The notes beneath the pieces are model-generated. The model saw only the letters and a list, made by a program, of their open reading frames with translations, was not told the DNA's origin and made no database searches. A stretch of 46,893 nucleotides of DNA from Thiogranum sp. Lineage in GTDB: Bacteria; Pseudomonadota; Gammaproteobacteria; DSM-19610. Made by a program: the position numbers and the translations under genes. Of the stretch, positions 37,097-46,893 are shown piece by piece (position 1 is the stretch's first letter; each line of letters begins with the position of its first letter). The stretch covers positions 1 through 46,893 of the forward strand of contig JASBST010000055.1 in NCBI GenBank assembly GCA_030148775.1, given 5' to 3'.

Positions 37097-37129
37097 CCGG
37101 CGGAACCGTTCGGTTCCGCCGGATTTTTT
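37097..37129 (+). terminator. Intrinsic terminator after the porin gene
   Basis: A perfect 12-bp stem, CCGGCGGAACCG (37097-37108) with CGGTTCCGCCGG (37111-37122), is followed by A and six Ts. It closes the DsrE-like/porin transcript. Confidence 0.9.
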
Positions 37130-37247
37130 CCTCCCCTCTTCCCTAGCAACTCCGTCGAGTTTTTCCAACGGCCGGCGCCCATCTGCAACACGCCCGGGCG
37201 CGGGTTGGCGTATAGTCCCCACTGGGCAGACAACGGAAGCCGATCCG

Positions 37248-38276
37248 ATGTATATCCTCAACGGCGTGCTGGGCGCCGCCGACGGCGGCCGGTGGCAAGT
37301 GGTGTGCGACTATACCCGTTTGTTTCTAAACCGCGGCCATTCGGTGTTGATGCTGGTCAACGCCCGCCGTCGGCCCGATCCGGCCGCCGTGCCGTCGGGT
37401 GTTGCGTTGGCGCATGTAGCCAATCACGGACATTATGATTTTCTCGCCGCCTGGCGCCTGAGCCGCCGTTTTCGTGCATCGCCACCCGATATCGCGCTGG
37501 CGCATTGCAGCCGTTCGGTGGCGTTGTTGAAACGCGCCCTGCCGGCCTCGGTGCCGGTGGTCGCCGTGAGCCACAGTCCGAAGGTGTGCCGCCTGCTGCC
37601 GGCGGACGCCTGCCTGGCCTTGAACGCCGATATCGGCGCCCGCTTCAGCGTAGCCAGTGGCGGCAAGCCGCATTTTGTCATCCCCAACATGATCCCGGTA
37701 GCGACAGCGAGGCCGCCGCAGTGGCGGCCACACCAGCCGCCGCGTTTCGCCGCCATGGGGCGCTTCGATCCGGTGAAGGGCTTCGATGTCTTTATCGACG
37801 CTTTGGGTTTACTGAAACAGCGCGGTTACCTGTTCGAGGCCTGGTTGGCGGGTGACGGTGACGAACGCGCGCGACTCGAAGCACGCGCAGCGGCCTGCGC
37901 GGTGGCGGACCGGCTGCATTTCCCCGGATGGGTAGATGACATCGAAGGCTTTCTGGCCGGGGTCGACATTCTGTGCGTACCGGCGCGCTCGGATGCATTC
38001 GGGTTGACGCCGCTGCCGGCGGCGCGGGCCGGGGTCCCCATGGTGCTCTCGGCCAATAGCGGACACCGGGGGATATTCGCGCCCGAGGAGCAGGCACTGT
38101 TTGCGCAAGTGGGCGACGCCAAAGGCACAGCCGACCAGTTGGCGCGCCTGGCCGAGCAGCCGGCGCTCGCGCTAAAGCTCCGCGAGGCTGCCTTTGCCAC
38201 CTTATATCAGCATTACAGCACACAGGTCGTCGCTGGCCGGCTGATGGAACTTATTGAAAGTAAAATAAAAAAATAA
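37248..38276 (+). CDS. Glycosyltransferase, family 4 (GT-B) type
   Basis: Sugar transferase of the GT-B fold (342 aa). The N-terminal acceptor domain begins MYILNGVLGAADGGRWQVVC. The C-terminal donor domain shows MGRFDPVKGFDVFIDAL, LAGDGDERARLEARA and the E/D-rich VPARSDAFGLTPLPAARAGVPMV block, in which the usual EGFG reads DAFG. No membrane segment is seen. It stands alone between the porin terminator and an AT-rich spacer; the sugar and acceptor cannot be predicted. Surface polysaccharide or LPS synthesis is the usual role. Confidence 0.85.
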   Translation: MYILNGVLGAADGGRWQVVCDYTRLFLNRGHSVLMLVNARRRPDPAAVPSGVALAHVANHGHYDFLAAWRLSRRFRASPPDIALAHCSRSVALLKRALPASVPVVAVSHSPKVCRLLPADACLALNADIGARFSVASGGKPHFVIPNMIPVATARPPQWRPHQPPRFAAMGRFDPVKGFDVFIDALGLLKQRGYLFEAWLAGDGDERARLEARAAACAVADRLHFPGWVDDIEGFLAGVDILCVPARSDAFGLTPLPAARAGVPMVLSANSGHRGIFAPEEQALFAQVGDAKGTADQLARLAEQPALALKLREAAFATLYQHYSTQVVAGRLMELIESKIKK

Positions 38277-38340
38277 TCATTTATAATTAAAGAATACTCT
38301 ATAATTAGTGTATTTATCAATATAAGGTCATAACCCCCAA
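38262..38340. other. AT-rich tract upstream of mnmG
   Basis: The end of the glycosyltransferase gene and the next 60 bases are strongly AT-rich, unlike the GC-rich surroundings. The full spacer 38277-38503 holds no gene; a weak TATGAT -10-like hexamer lies at 38460-38465. In E. coli oriC lies upstream of mnmG, but no perfect DnaA box is found here. Confidence 0.45.
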
Positions 38341-38503
38341 TATTTTGTCCGCGACACAAACGGCCTGGAGCTACCGCCTTTGCGTGGACAGCCGGTAGAC
38401 TCGCTTTCGAGGGTAGAGACCAGATGCCGGCGTTCCGGGTGGACGCGAGCGAAATGCGGTATGATTTCACGCCTTTTTACCGAGCCCGGCCAGGTTGGAG
38501 ACG

Positions 38504-40396
38504 ATGGACTTTCCGCACAAGTATGCCGTAATCGTGGTGGGCGGCGGCCATGCCGGCACCGAAGCCGCGCTGGCTGCCGCGCGCGCAGGTGTCGAGACGC
38601 TGTTGCTGACCCATAATATAGAAACGCTGGGCCAGATGAGCTGCAACCCCGCCATCGGCGGTATCGGTAAGGGCCATCTTGTGAAGGATATCGACGCCCT
38701 CGGTGGCGCCATGGCGCGCGCGGCGGATGTCGCCGGCATCCAGTTCCGACGCCTTAACGCCAGCAAGGGCCCCGCCGTACGCGCCACCCGCTGTCAGGCC
38801 GACCGGCAGCTGTACCGCCAGGCGATCCGTGGCGTACTGGAACAACAACCCAACCTCACCCTGTTCCAACAGGCGGTGGAGGATCTGTTGGTGCGCGGCG
38901 ACAAGGTCGTCGGCGTCGCTACCGGCATGGGACTGAAGTTCTTCGCCGATTGCGTCGTCCTGACCGTCGGCACCTTTCTCGGCGGGCGCATCCACATCGG
39001 TGAGGCGAATTATCTCGGTGGGCGCGCCGGCGATCCGCCGGCCAGTGCGCTGGCCGCGCGGTTGCGCGAACTGCCCTTGCGGGTGGAACGGCTCAAGACC
39101 GGCACGCCGCCGCGCATCGATCGGCGCAGTATCGATTTCAGTCGGCTGCAGCCACAACCGGGCGACGACCCGATACCGAGTTTTTCTTTTCTCGCCGTTG
39201 GTGACGAACATCCGCGTCAGGTCAGTTGCCATCTCGCGGCGACCACGCCGCGCAGCCACGATATCATCCGCGCGGGGCTCGACCGTTCGCCGCTGTATGC
39301 GGGCGTAATTGAAGGGGTGGGCCCGCGCTATTGCCCATCGATTGAAGACAAAGTGGTCCGCTTTGCCGATAAGAACTCGCATCAGATCTTTGTCGAACCC
39401 GAGGGGTTGGATAGCGGCGAGATCTATCCCAATGGGATTTCCACCAGCCTCCCCTTCGACGTGCAGTACGCGTTGGTGCGCTCCATTCCCGGGTTTGAAA
39501 GGGCAGTCATCACCCGCCCCGGCTACGCTATCGAGTACGATTTTTTCGATCCGCGCGACCTCAAGGCGACGCTGGAAACGAAGCACATCGAAGGTCTGTT
39601 TTTTGCCGGCCAGATCAACGGCACCACGGGTTACGAAGAGGCCGCGGCACAGGGATTGGTGGCCGGCCTGAACGCCGCCCGTCGCACGCGGGCGCTGGAA
39701 GGTTGGTGCCCCGGCCGGGACCAGGCCTACATCGGCGTCATGATCGACGACCTGGTGACCCGCGGCACCGCCGAACCCTATCGCATGTTCACCAGTCGCG
39801 CGGAGTACCGGTTGATGCTGCGCGAGGACAATGCCGATCTGCGCCTGAGCGCCATCGGCCGGGACCTGGGCTTGGTCGGAGAAAAGCGCTGGCGCCGGTT
39901 CTGCGCCAAACGCGAGGCGATCGAACTCGAACAGCAGCGACTTGCCGACATATGGGTGCGCCCGGGCTCACCCGCCGCCGAGCGGCTGGCGCGGAATTAC
40001 AATGAGCCTCTGGCCACCGAACAGCGCGCCACGGAGCTGTTGCGGCGCCCGACACTGAGCTACGCCAAACTGATGTCACTGAGTGGTGTCGGGCCGGGTA
40101 CCGATGACCCCAAGGTGGCGGAACAGGTAGAGATCCAGGCCCGTTACCAGGGTTATATCGCCCGTCAGCAGGAGGAAATCGAGCGCCATCAGCGTTACGA
40201 ACACAAGCGCCTGCCGCCCGGTCTGGACTACGCGCAGGTGCGTGGATTGTCCAGCGAAGTGCGGGAAAAACTCAGTCAGGTCGCGCCGGAAACCATCGGA
40301 CAGGCCGCGCGCATTCCCGGCGTCACCCCGGCAGCCATTTCGCTGCTGTTGATTCATCTGAAAAAAACCGCGCCGGCGGCGCGGCGTAGCGCCTGA
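38504..40396 (+). CDS. mnmG: tRNA uridine-34 modification enzyme MnmG (GidA)
   Basis: FAD-dependent partner of MnmE in wobble-uridine modification (630 aa). The Rossmann motif [17 protein letters not shown] and [16 protein letters not shown] are diagnostic, as is [14 protein letters not shown]. The C-terminal helical domain ([19 protein letters not shown]) binds MnmE and tRNA. ATG 38504 is chosen; TTG 38495 is three codons upstream. It starts the mnmG-rsmG-parAB block. Confidence 0.97.
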   Translation: MDFPHKYAVIVVGGGHAGTEAALAAARAGVETLLLTHNIETLGQMSCNPAIGGIGKGHLVKDIDALGGAMARAADVAGIQFRRLNASKGPAVRATRCQADRQLYRQAIRGVLEQQPNLTLFQQAVEDLLVRGDKVVGVATGMGLKFFADCVVLTVGTFLGGRIHIGEANYLGGRAGDPPASALAARLRELPLRVERLKTGTPPRIDRRSIDFSRLQPQPGDDPIPSFSFLAVGDEHPRQVSCHLAATTPRSHDIIRAGLDRSPLYAGVIEGVGPRYCPSIEDKVVRFADKNSHQIFVEPEGLDSGEIYPNGISTSLPFDVQYALVRSIPGFERAVITRPGYAIEYDFFDPRDLKATLETKHIEGLFFAGQINGTTGYEEAAAQGLVAGLNAARRTRALEGWCPGRDQAYIGVMIDDLVTRGTAEPYRMFTSRAEYRLMLREDNADLRLSAIGRDLGLVGEKRWRRFCAKREAIELEQQRLADIWVRPGSPAAERLARNYNEPLATEQRATELLRRPTLSYAKLMSLSGVGPGTDDPKVAEQVEIQARYQGYIARQQEEIERHQRYEHKRLPPGLDYAQVRGLSSEVREKLSQVAPETIGQAARIPGVTPAAISLLLIHLKKTAPAARRSA

Positions 40397-40407
40397 CCGC
40401 AGCGTCT

Positions 40408-41043
40408 GTGTCGGACTCCGGACTGCAGGCCGTTCTGGATCAGGGCGCGCGGTCGCTGCGCCTGGCGTTGGATGCCGAGGCGCAGCGCAAATTGCTCCAC
40501 TATGTGCAGCTACTGACCAAGTGGAACCAGTCCTATAATCTGACCGCCGTACGCGATCCGCGGCAGATGGTGGTTCGCCACCTGCTCGACAGCCTGGCTG
40601 TGCTGCCGTTTCTACCCGGCACGCGGTTGCTGGATGTCGGCACCGGTGCCGGCCTGCCGGGATTGCCGCTGGCCATCGCCCGTCCGCAGCTCGGTGTCAC
40701 CCTGCTGGATTCCAATGCGAAAAAGATCCGCTTTGTGCGTCAGGCGGTCGCCGAGCTGGAGTTGAACAACGCGCAGACGGTGCAGGCGCGGATGCAGGAG
40801 TACCAGCCGGCGCGCGCTTTTGATATGGTGATCAGCCGTGCGGTGGCGAGTCTGGACGAACTGTACCGCCAGTCACAACATTTATTGTCCGCGGATGGGC
40901 GTATGTTATTCATGAAGGGCACCTTGCCCGAAGCGGAAATGAAAGCCTTCCCGGCGGGAGCCGTTGAGTTGCAGTCTCGACAGCTGCGGATTCCCGGACT
41001 GGAAGCCCAACGCCACCTGTTGTGGCTGGATAAAAAAGGCTGA
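40408..41043 (+). CDS. rsmG: 16S rRNA m7G527 methyltransferase RsmG (GidB)
   Basis: SAM-dependent rRNA methyltransferase (211 aa). The SAM motif is LLDVGTGAGLPGLPLAI, with KWNQSYNLTAVRDPRQMVVRH upstream (partial) and SRAVASLDELYR in the centre. Start is GTG 40408, eleven bases after mnmG. It runs almost directly into parA. Confidence 0.96.
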   Translation: MSDSGLQAVLDQGARSLRLALDAEAQRKLLHYVQLLTKWNQSYNLTAVRDPRQMVVRHLLDSLAVLPFLPGTRLLDVGTGAGLPGLPLAIARPQLGVTLLDSNAKKIRFVRQAVAELELNNAQTVQARMQEYQPARAFDMVISRAVASLDELYRQSQHLLSADGRMLFMKGTLPEAEMKAFPAGAVELQSRQLRIPGLEAQRHLLWLDKKG

Positions 41044-41052
41044 ACGATCCTG

Positions 41053-41898
41053 ATGACGCGTATTCTCGCCATCACCAATCAAAAAGGCGGCGTGGGTAAA
41101 ACCACGACCTGCGTGAACTTGGCCGCTTCGCTGGCCGCCACCCAGCGGCGCGTGTTGCTGGTCGATTTAGACCCCCAGGGCAACGCCACCATGGGCAGCG
41201 GCGTGGACAAGCGCGAGTTGCAATTAAGCGCCTACCATCTGTTGCTGGAGGATGAGCCGCTGGAGCGGATCATCGTCAGGGCCGAAGCGGCGGGCTATGA
41301 TTTGATACCGGCCAACGGCGATCTGACCGCCGCCGAAGTGAAACTGATACAGCAGGACGGCCGCGAAAGCCGTCTAGGTCGCCGCCTGCGGCCGGCGCAT
41401 GGCGACTACGATTATATACTCATCGACTGTCCGCCGTCGTTGAACATGTTGACCCTGAACGCCTTGACCTCGGCCGATGCCGTTTTCATTCCGATCCAGT
41501 GCGAATACTACGCACTCGAGGGGCTGAGCGCGTTACTGGAGACGGTGGAACAGATCCGCGAGGCGGTCAATCCGACGTTGGAGGTCGAGGGCCTGCTGCG
41601 CACCATGTTCGATGCGCGCAACAACCTCGCCAACGAGGTCTCCGCGCAATTGCTGGAACATTTCGGCGACAAGGTCTACCGCACCATCATCCCGCGCAAC
41701 GTACGCCTGGCGGAGGCTCCCAGTTTCGGTGCACCCATACTCAAGTACGACAGCAATTCGCGCGGCGCCATCGCCTATCTGGCCTTGGCCGCCGAATTGG
41801 TGCGGCGACAGAAGACAGCCGGTGGCGAGACCGCGCCGGACGATGGTAGTGCCCAGCGCGGCGCCGCCGCATCCACTCCCGACACGCCGGCGGCCTGA
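41053..41898 (+). CDS. parA: Chromosome-partitioning ATPase ParA (Soj)
   Basis: Deviant-Walker ATPase for segregation of the origin region (281 aa). KGGVGKTT at residues 11-18, LLVDLDPQGNATMGSG and ILIDCPPSLNML identify it. It lacks the N-terminal helix-turn-helix of plasmid ParA proteins, which marks it as the chromosomal type. The Ala/Pro-rich C-terminal tail from about residue 262 is variable. It pairs with parB 28 bp downstream and the parS sites in recF. Confidence 0.97.
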   Translation: MTRILAITNQKGGVGKTTTCVNLAASLAATQRRVLLVDLDPQGNATMGSGVDKRELQLSAYHLLLEDEPLERIIVRAEAAGYDLIPANGDLTAAEVKLIQQDGRESRLGRRLRPAHGDYDYILIDCPPSLNMLTLNALTSADAVFIPIQCEYYALEGLSALLETVEQIREAVNPTLEVEGLLRTMFDARNNLANEVSAQLLEHFGDKVYRTIIPRNVRLAEAPSFGAPILKYDSNSRGAIAYLALAAELVRRQKTAGGETAPDDGSAQRGAAASTPDTPAA

Positions 41899-41926
41899 GC
41901 CGCCGCGCCACAGTTGAAGATAAGTT

Positions 41927-42832
41927 ATGGCCGCTAAAAAACGAGGACTGGGACGAGGACTGGACGCCCTGCTTGGCCCGGCGAGAACGCCTCCGCCAAC
42001 CGACGGCGCGCCCGCCCCCGCGCCCAGCGCGGCAAGCCCCGAAGGGGTCGAGGGGGAATTGCGCACCCTCGGTGTCGAGCGCCTGCGGCGTGGCAAATAT
42101 CAACCCCGCGTCGACATGCACCCCGAAAGCCTGGAAGACCTGGCCGACTCCATCCGCGCCCAGGGCGTGGTGCAACCGATAGTCGTGCGCCCGGTCAGCG
42201 ACGGCGACTACGAGATCATCGCCGGCGAGCGCCGCTGGCGGGCCGCCCAGCTGGCCGGGTTGCAGGACGTGCCGGTGGTGGTGCGGGCGATGGACGACCG
42301 CGCCGCCATCGCCGTGGCGCTGATCGAGAACATCCAGCGCGAGGACCTCAATCCGCTGGAGGAGGCGCAGGCACTGGCGCGCTTGATCGAAGAATTCGAA
42401 ATGACCCATCAGCAAGCGGCCGATGCCGTCGGCCGCTCCCGGGCGGCGGTCTCTAACCTGTTGCGATTGCTGGAGTTATCGCAAGACGTACGGACGATGG
42501 TGCAAGCCGGGGAAGTCGAAATGGGCCACGCCCGGGCGTTGCTGGCGCTGCCCGGCGCGCAACAGGCCGAAGCCGCCCGCCAGGTGGTGCGCAAAGAGCT
42601 TTCGGTGCGCGCCACCGAGCGCCTGGTCAAGCAGCTGCTGGTCGACAGCCGGCGTCCGGCCGGCGCACAGCAGGCGCGTCGCGACCCCGATCTGGTCAGT
42701 CTGGAACAGGATCTGTCCGACAAGGTCGGTGCGCCGGTGCAGGTTCAGCATGGTGCGCGCGGCAAAGGCAAACTGGTGATCAGCTACAACAGCCTCGACG
42801 AACTGGATGGAATCCTGGAGCACATTCGCTAA
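41927..42832 (+). CDS. parB: Chromosome-partitioning protein ParB (Spo0J)
   Basis: CTP-dependent DNA clamp that loads at parS (301 aa). The N-terminus [14 protein letters not shown] contacts Par[13 protein letters not shown] and [16 protein letters not shown] form the CTP-binding region. The helix-turn-helix is [21 protein letters not shown], and a C-terminal dimerisation domain ends the protein. A Pro/Ala-rich linker lies at about 20-40. The perfect parS sites at 26025 and 26646 are its likely loading sites. Confidence 0.97.
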   Translation: MAAKKRGLGRGLDALLGPARTPPPTDGAPAPAPSAASPEGVEGELRTLGVERLRRGKYQPRVDMHPESLEDLADSIRAQGVVQPIVVRPVSDGDYEIIAGERRWRAAQLAGLQDVPVVVRAMDDRAAIAVALIENIQREDLNPLEEAQALARLIEEFEMTHQQAADAVGRSRAAVSNLLRLLELSQDVRTMVQAGEVEMGHARALLALPGAQQAEAARQVVRKELSVRATERLVKQLLVDSRRPAGAQQARRDPDLVSLEQDLSDKVGAPVQVQHGARGKGKLVISYNSLDELDGILEHIR

Positions 42833-42870
42833 TTGAACCGCGAAAATACCCTACACTGATATATAAAATG

Positions 42871-42900
42871 TTGACCCCACCCATCGACGATCCTTATAAT
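42871..42900 (+). promoter_or_regulatory. Strong sigma70 promoter of the ATP synthase operon
   Basis: TTGACC (42871-42876) and TATAAT (42895-42900) are separated by 18 bp, 5 of 6 and 6 of 6 matches. It lies 57 bp before atpI in the parB-atpI spacer. The transcript should start near 42907. Confidence 0.8.
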
Positions 42901-42956
42901 CGCGGCCGCTTCACGCCACCAGTGCCGGTGGCCGGGCGCGCGCCCCGGGGATCGCC

Positions 42957-44223
<1,267 letters not shown>

Positions 44224-44240
44224 TCCCGCTTTCTCACTGA

Positions 44241-44507
<267 letters not shown>

Positions 44508-44553
44508 AGCGCGTCGGCGTTTTATCCAGCCATAGATTGCGCGAGGTGCAAGC

Positions 44554-45024
44554 ATGAATTTCAACGCGACACTGATCGGACAGAGCATCACCTTCGTCGT
44601 GTTCGTGTGGTTCTGCATGAAGTTCGTCTGGCCGCCGATCATGGCCGCGCTCACTGAGCGCAAGGCCAAGATCGCCGCGGGACTGGCGGCGGCGGACCGC
44701 GGTAAACACGAGCAGGAGCTGGCGGAGAAAAAAGCCGCCGAAACCCTGCATCAGGCCAAGCAGCAGGCTGCCGAGATCATCGCCCGTGCCGAGAAGCGCG
44801 CGGCGGAAATCGTCGAGGAATCGAAAAACGACGCCGTTGCCGAAGGCAACCGTCTGAAGGCCGCCGCCCAGGCGGAGATCGAGCAGGAAGTCAATCGTGC
44901 CCGGGAAAGCCTGCGCGGTCAGGTGGTCGAGCTGGCCACCGCCGGTGCCGGCCGTATCCTCAAGCGCGAACTGGACGCCACGGCCAACGACGAGCTGATC
45001 AAAGACCTGGTCGCCAGGATCTGA
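44554..45024 (+). CDS. atpF: F1Fo ATP synthase subunit b
   Basis: Peripheral stalk subunit (156 aa). One N-terminal membrane helix (about 6-28, [19 protein letters not shown]) is followed by a long Ala/Glu/Lys-rich coiled coil such as [21 protein letters not shown]. Start ATG 44554 has GAGGTG about eight bases upstream. It is followed directly by atpH. Confidence 0.96.
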   Translation: MNFNATLIGQSITFVVFVWFCMKFVWPPIMAALTERKAKIAAGLAAADRGKHEQELAEKKAAETLHQAKQQAAEIIARAEKRAAEIVEESKNDAVAEGNRLKAAAQAEIEQEVNRARESLRGQVVELATAGAGRILKRELDATANDELIKDLVARI

Positions 45025-45034
45025 GGTGGCGGAT

Positions 45035-45601
45035 ATGTCAGATGCGAGCAAACATGACGACACGCTGAGCGGTGATGCCGCCCTGGCGCGGCCGTATGCG
45101 CGCGCGGTTTTCGAGCTGGCCCGCTCCAGCGGTGACTACCGCGCCTGGTCCGACAGCCTGGCGTTGCTGGCGGCGGTGGTGGCCAATTCCACCATGCGCA
45201 GCCTGCTGGACAACCCGCGCCTGACTCGAAAGGATGCCGCCGAATGGGTGATACGCGCCAGTGGCGAGGATATCGGCGAGGCGGAGAAAAACCTGGTGAG
45301 CATGCTGGCCGAGAACGGCAGGTTGAACCTGCTGCCGATGATCGCCGCGCTCTACGACAGCTTCCGCGACGCCGCCGAAGGCAAGGTCGAAGCCGAGGTC
45401 ATTTCCGCGCAGCCGCTGAGCGAGGCCCAAAAATCCGCGATCACCGATGTGCTCAAGCAGCGCCTCGGCCGTGACGTGCAACTGAATTGTTCTGTGAACG
45501 AAGACCTGGTCGGCGGGGCAGTGATCCGCGCGGGCGATCTGGTGATTGACGGATCGGCCGTGGAACATCTGCGCCAGCTCTACAGCGCCTTGGTTCACTA
45601 A
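45035..45601 (+). CDS. atpH: F1Fo ATP synthase subunit delta
   Basis: Links F1 to the peripheral stalk (188 aa). The conserved start ARPYARAVFELA and the C-terminal VNEDLVGGAVIRAGDLVIDGSAVEHL are diagnostic. ATG 45035 with GAGG eight bases upstream is preferred to GTG 45026, which nearly touches the atpF stop and has no RBS. Confidence 0.95.
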   Translation: MSDASKHDDTLSGDAALARPYARAVFELARSSGDYRAWSDSLALLAAVVANSTMRSLLDNPRLTRKDAAEWVIRASGEDIGEAEKNLVSMLAENGRLNLLPMIAALYDSFRDAAEGKVEAEVISAQPLSEAQKSAITDVLKQRLGRDVQLNCSVNEDLVGGAVIRAGDLVIDGSAVEHLRQLYSALVH

Positions 45602-45616
45602 AAGAGGACGCAAGTA

Positions 45617-46893
45617 ATGCAACTAAATCCATCCGAGATCAGCGAGCTGATCAAAAAGCGTATCGAGGGTTTCGAAGCCACTTCCGAGGCGCGCAGCGAA
45701 GGCACCATCGTCAGTCTTACCGACGGTATCTGCCGGATTCATGGCCTGGCGGACGTCATGCAGGGCGAGATGATCGACTTCGGTAACAGTCTTTACGGTC
45801 TGGCGCTCAACCTGGAGCGCGACTCGGTCGGTGCGGTTATCCTCGGTGACTACAAAACCGTATCCGAAGGTGACAAGGTCAGATGTACCGGGCGCATTCT
45901 CGAAGTGCCGGTCGGCGAAGCCTTGCTGGGTCGGGTGGTCGACTCGCTGGGCGCGCCCATCGACGGCAAGGGGGCGATTGATGCGCAGGCCAGTTCGCCG
46001 ATCGAGAAAATCGCACCTGGCGTTATCGAACGTAAATCCGTCGACCAACCGGTGCAGACCGGTCTCAAGGCCATCGACGCCATGGTACCGGTCGGCCGTG
46101 GACAGCGTGAGCTGATCATCGGCGACCGCCAGACCGGCAAGACCGCGGTGGCGATCGACGCCATCATCAATCAGAAGGGTACCGGCGTAAAGTGTATCTA
46201 TGTCGCGGTCGGGCAGAAGAACTCCTCGGTCGCCTCCGTGGTGCGCAAGCTCGAAGAGCACGGCGCCATGGACCACACCATCGTGGTCGCCGCCGGCGCC
46301 TCGGACTCGGCGGCCATGCAGTACATCGCGCCTTACGCCGGTTGCGCCATGGGCGAATATTTCCGCGACCGCGGTGAAGATGCGTTGATCATCTACGACG
46401 ATCTGACCAAGCAGGCCTGGGCCTACCGCCAGGTGTCTCTATTGCTGCGCCGTCCGCCGGGCCGCGAAGCTTATCCCGGCGACGTCTTCTACCTGCATTC
46501 GCGTCTGCTGGAACGCGCCGCGCGCGTCAACGAGGCTTATGTCGAGAAGATGACTAACGGACAGGTCACCGGTAAAACCGGTTCGCTGACGGCATTGCCG
46601 ATCATCGAGACCCAGGCTGGCGATGTTTCGGCGTTCGTGCCCACCAACGTCATCTCCATCACCGACGGACAGATCTTTCTCGAATCCGATCTGTTCAATG
46701 CCGGTATCCGGCCGGCTATCAATGCGGGACTGTCGGTATCGCGTGTGGGTGGCGCGGCGCAGACCAAGATCGTCAAGAAACTCGGTGGCGGTGTGCGCCT
46801 GGCCCTGGCGCAGTACCGTGAGCTGGCGGCCTTCGCCCAGTTCGCCTCGGATCTCGACGAAGCCACCCGCAAGCAGCTGGAACGTGGCCAGCG
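45617..46893 (+). CDS. atpA: F1Fo ATP synthase subunit alpha, 3' end beyond the window
   Basis: Non-catalytic nucleotide-binding alpha subunit; about 425 of roughly 513 codons are present and the window edge cuts it. The start ATGCAACTAAATCCATCC has AGAGGA upstream. Walker A is GDRQTGKT (about residue 169), with the conserved alpha motif [21 protein letters not shown] (partial) and [17 protein letters not shown]. The last codons seen read RKQLERGQ. The catalytic beta and the gamma and epsilon genes would lie downstream. Confidence 0.97.
   Translation, partial: MQLNPSEISELIKKRIEGFEATSEARSEGTIVSLTDGICRIHGLADVMQGEMIDFGNSLYGLALNLERDSVGAVILGDYKTVSEGDKVRCTGRILEVPVGEALLGRVVDSLGAPIDGKGAIDAQASSPIEKIAPGVIERKSVDQPVQTGLKAIDAMVPVGRGQRELIIGDRQTGKTAVAIDAIINQKGTGVKCIYVAVGQKNSSVASVVRKLEEHGAMDHTIVVAAGASDSAAMQYIAPYAGCAMGEYFRDRGEDALIIYDDLTKQAWAYRQVSLLLRRPPGREAYPGDVFYLHSRLLERAARVNEAYVEKMTNGQVTGKTGSLTALPIIETQAGDVSAFVPTNVISITDGQIFLESDLFNAGIRPAINAGLSVSRVGGAAQTKIVKKLGGGVRLALAQYRELAAFAQFASDLDEATRKQLERGQ

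Noticed and set aside
38477..39586. 369-codon minus-strand frame opposite mnmG
   Set aside because: Antisense shadow of MnmG; no start context or similarity.

Overview
The window is a GC-rich stretch of a gammaproteobacterial chromosome around the replication origin. The evidence is the syntenic block gyrB-recF-dnaN-dnaA / rpmH-rnpA-yidD-yidC-mnmE ... mnmG-rsmG-parA-parB-atpIBEFHA, which is the Pseudomonas-type origin order, together with glnA-ntrB-ntrC, glyQS and an MSHA-type type IV pilus locus. No tRNA, rRNA, insertion sequence, prophage or CRISPR array was seen. The exact genus cannot be named from the sequence alone.

Layout. (1) 1-11064, plus strand: an MSHA-like pilus/secretion operon: secretin MshL, ATPase MshM, TPR protein MshN, motor ATPase MshE, platform protein MshG, major pilin, three minor prepilins, a minor pilin fused to a predicted seven-bladed propeller, and a PilM-like MshI. 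Most junctions overlap by ATGA or TGATG, and a terminator/attenuator follows the pilin gene. (2) 11067-16117, minus strand: the nitrogen regulon core glnA - DUF4124 protein - ntrB - ntrC. A textbook-like control region precedes glnA (two NtrC enhancers 31 bp apart plus a -24/-12 sigma54 element), and another NtrC site lies before ntrB. (3) 16118-19237, minus strand: hypothetical protein - PP-loop thiolase-like protein - TusA-like protein - CDF metal exporter. (4) 19412-23558, plus strand: glyQ, glyS, a MazG-like pyrophosphohydrolase and a PlsC acyltransferase. (5) 23555-29781, minus strand: dnaA-dnaN-recF-gyrB, with two parS sites inside recF, DnaA boxes on both sides of dnaA, and an in-frame amber codon that splits dnaA after its domain I. 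(6) 29977-33773, plus strand: rpmH, rnpA, yidD, yidC, mnmE. (7) 33774-38503: an accessory segment between mnmE and mnmG holding an ECF sigma factor, a membrane anti-sigma factor with a DsrE-like periplasmic domain, a divergent secreted DsrE-like protein, a porin and a glycosyltransferase. (8) 38504-46893, plus strand: mnmG, rsmG, parAB and the F1Fo ATP synthase operon, cut by the window end inside atpA.

The main points for a second look are the dnaA nonsense codon, the sigma/anti-sigma module whose sensor domain looks like a paralogue of its neighbouring secreted protein, the minor pilin-propeller fusion, and the origin/parS arrangement. Other findings concern glnA/ntrB control sites and operon structure. 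Family assignments come from recognising motifs by eye; no database search was run.
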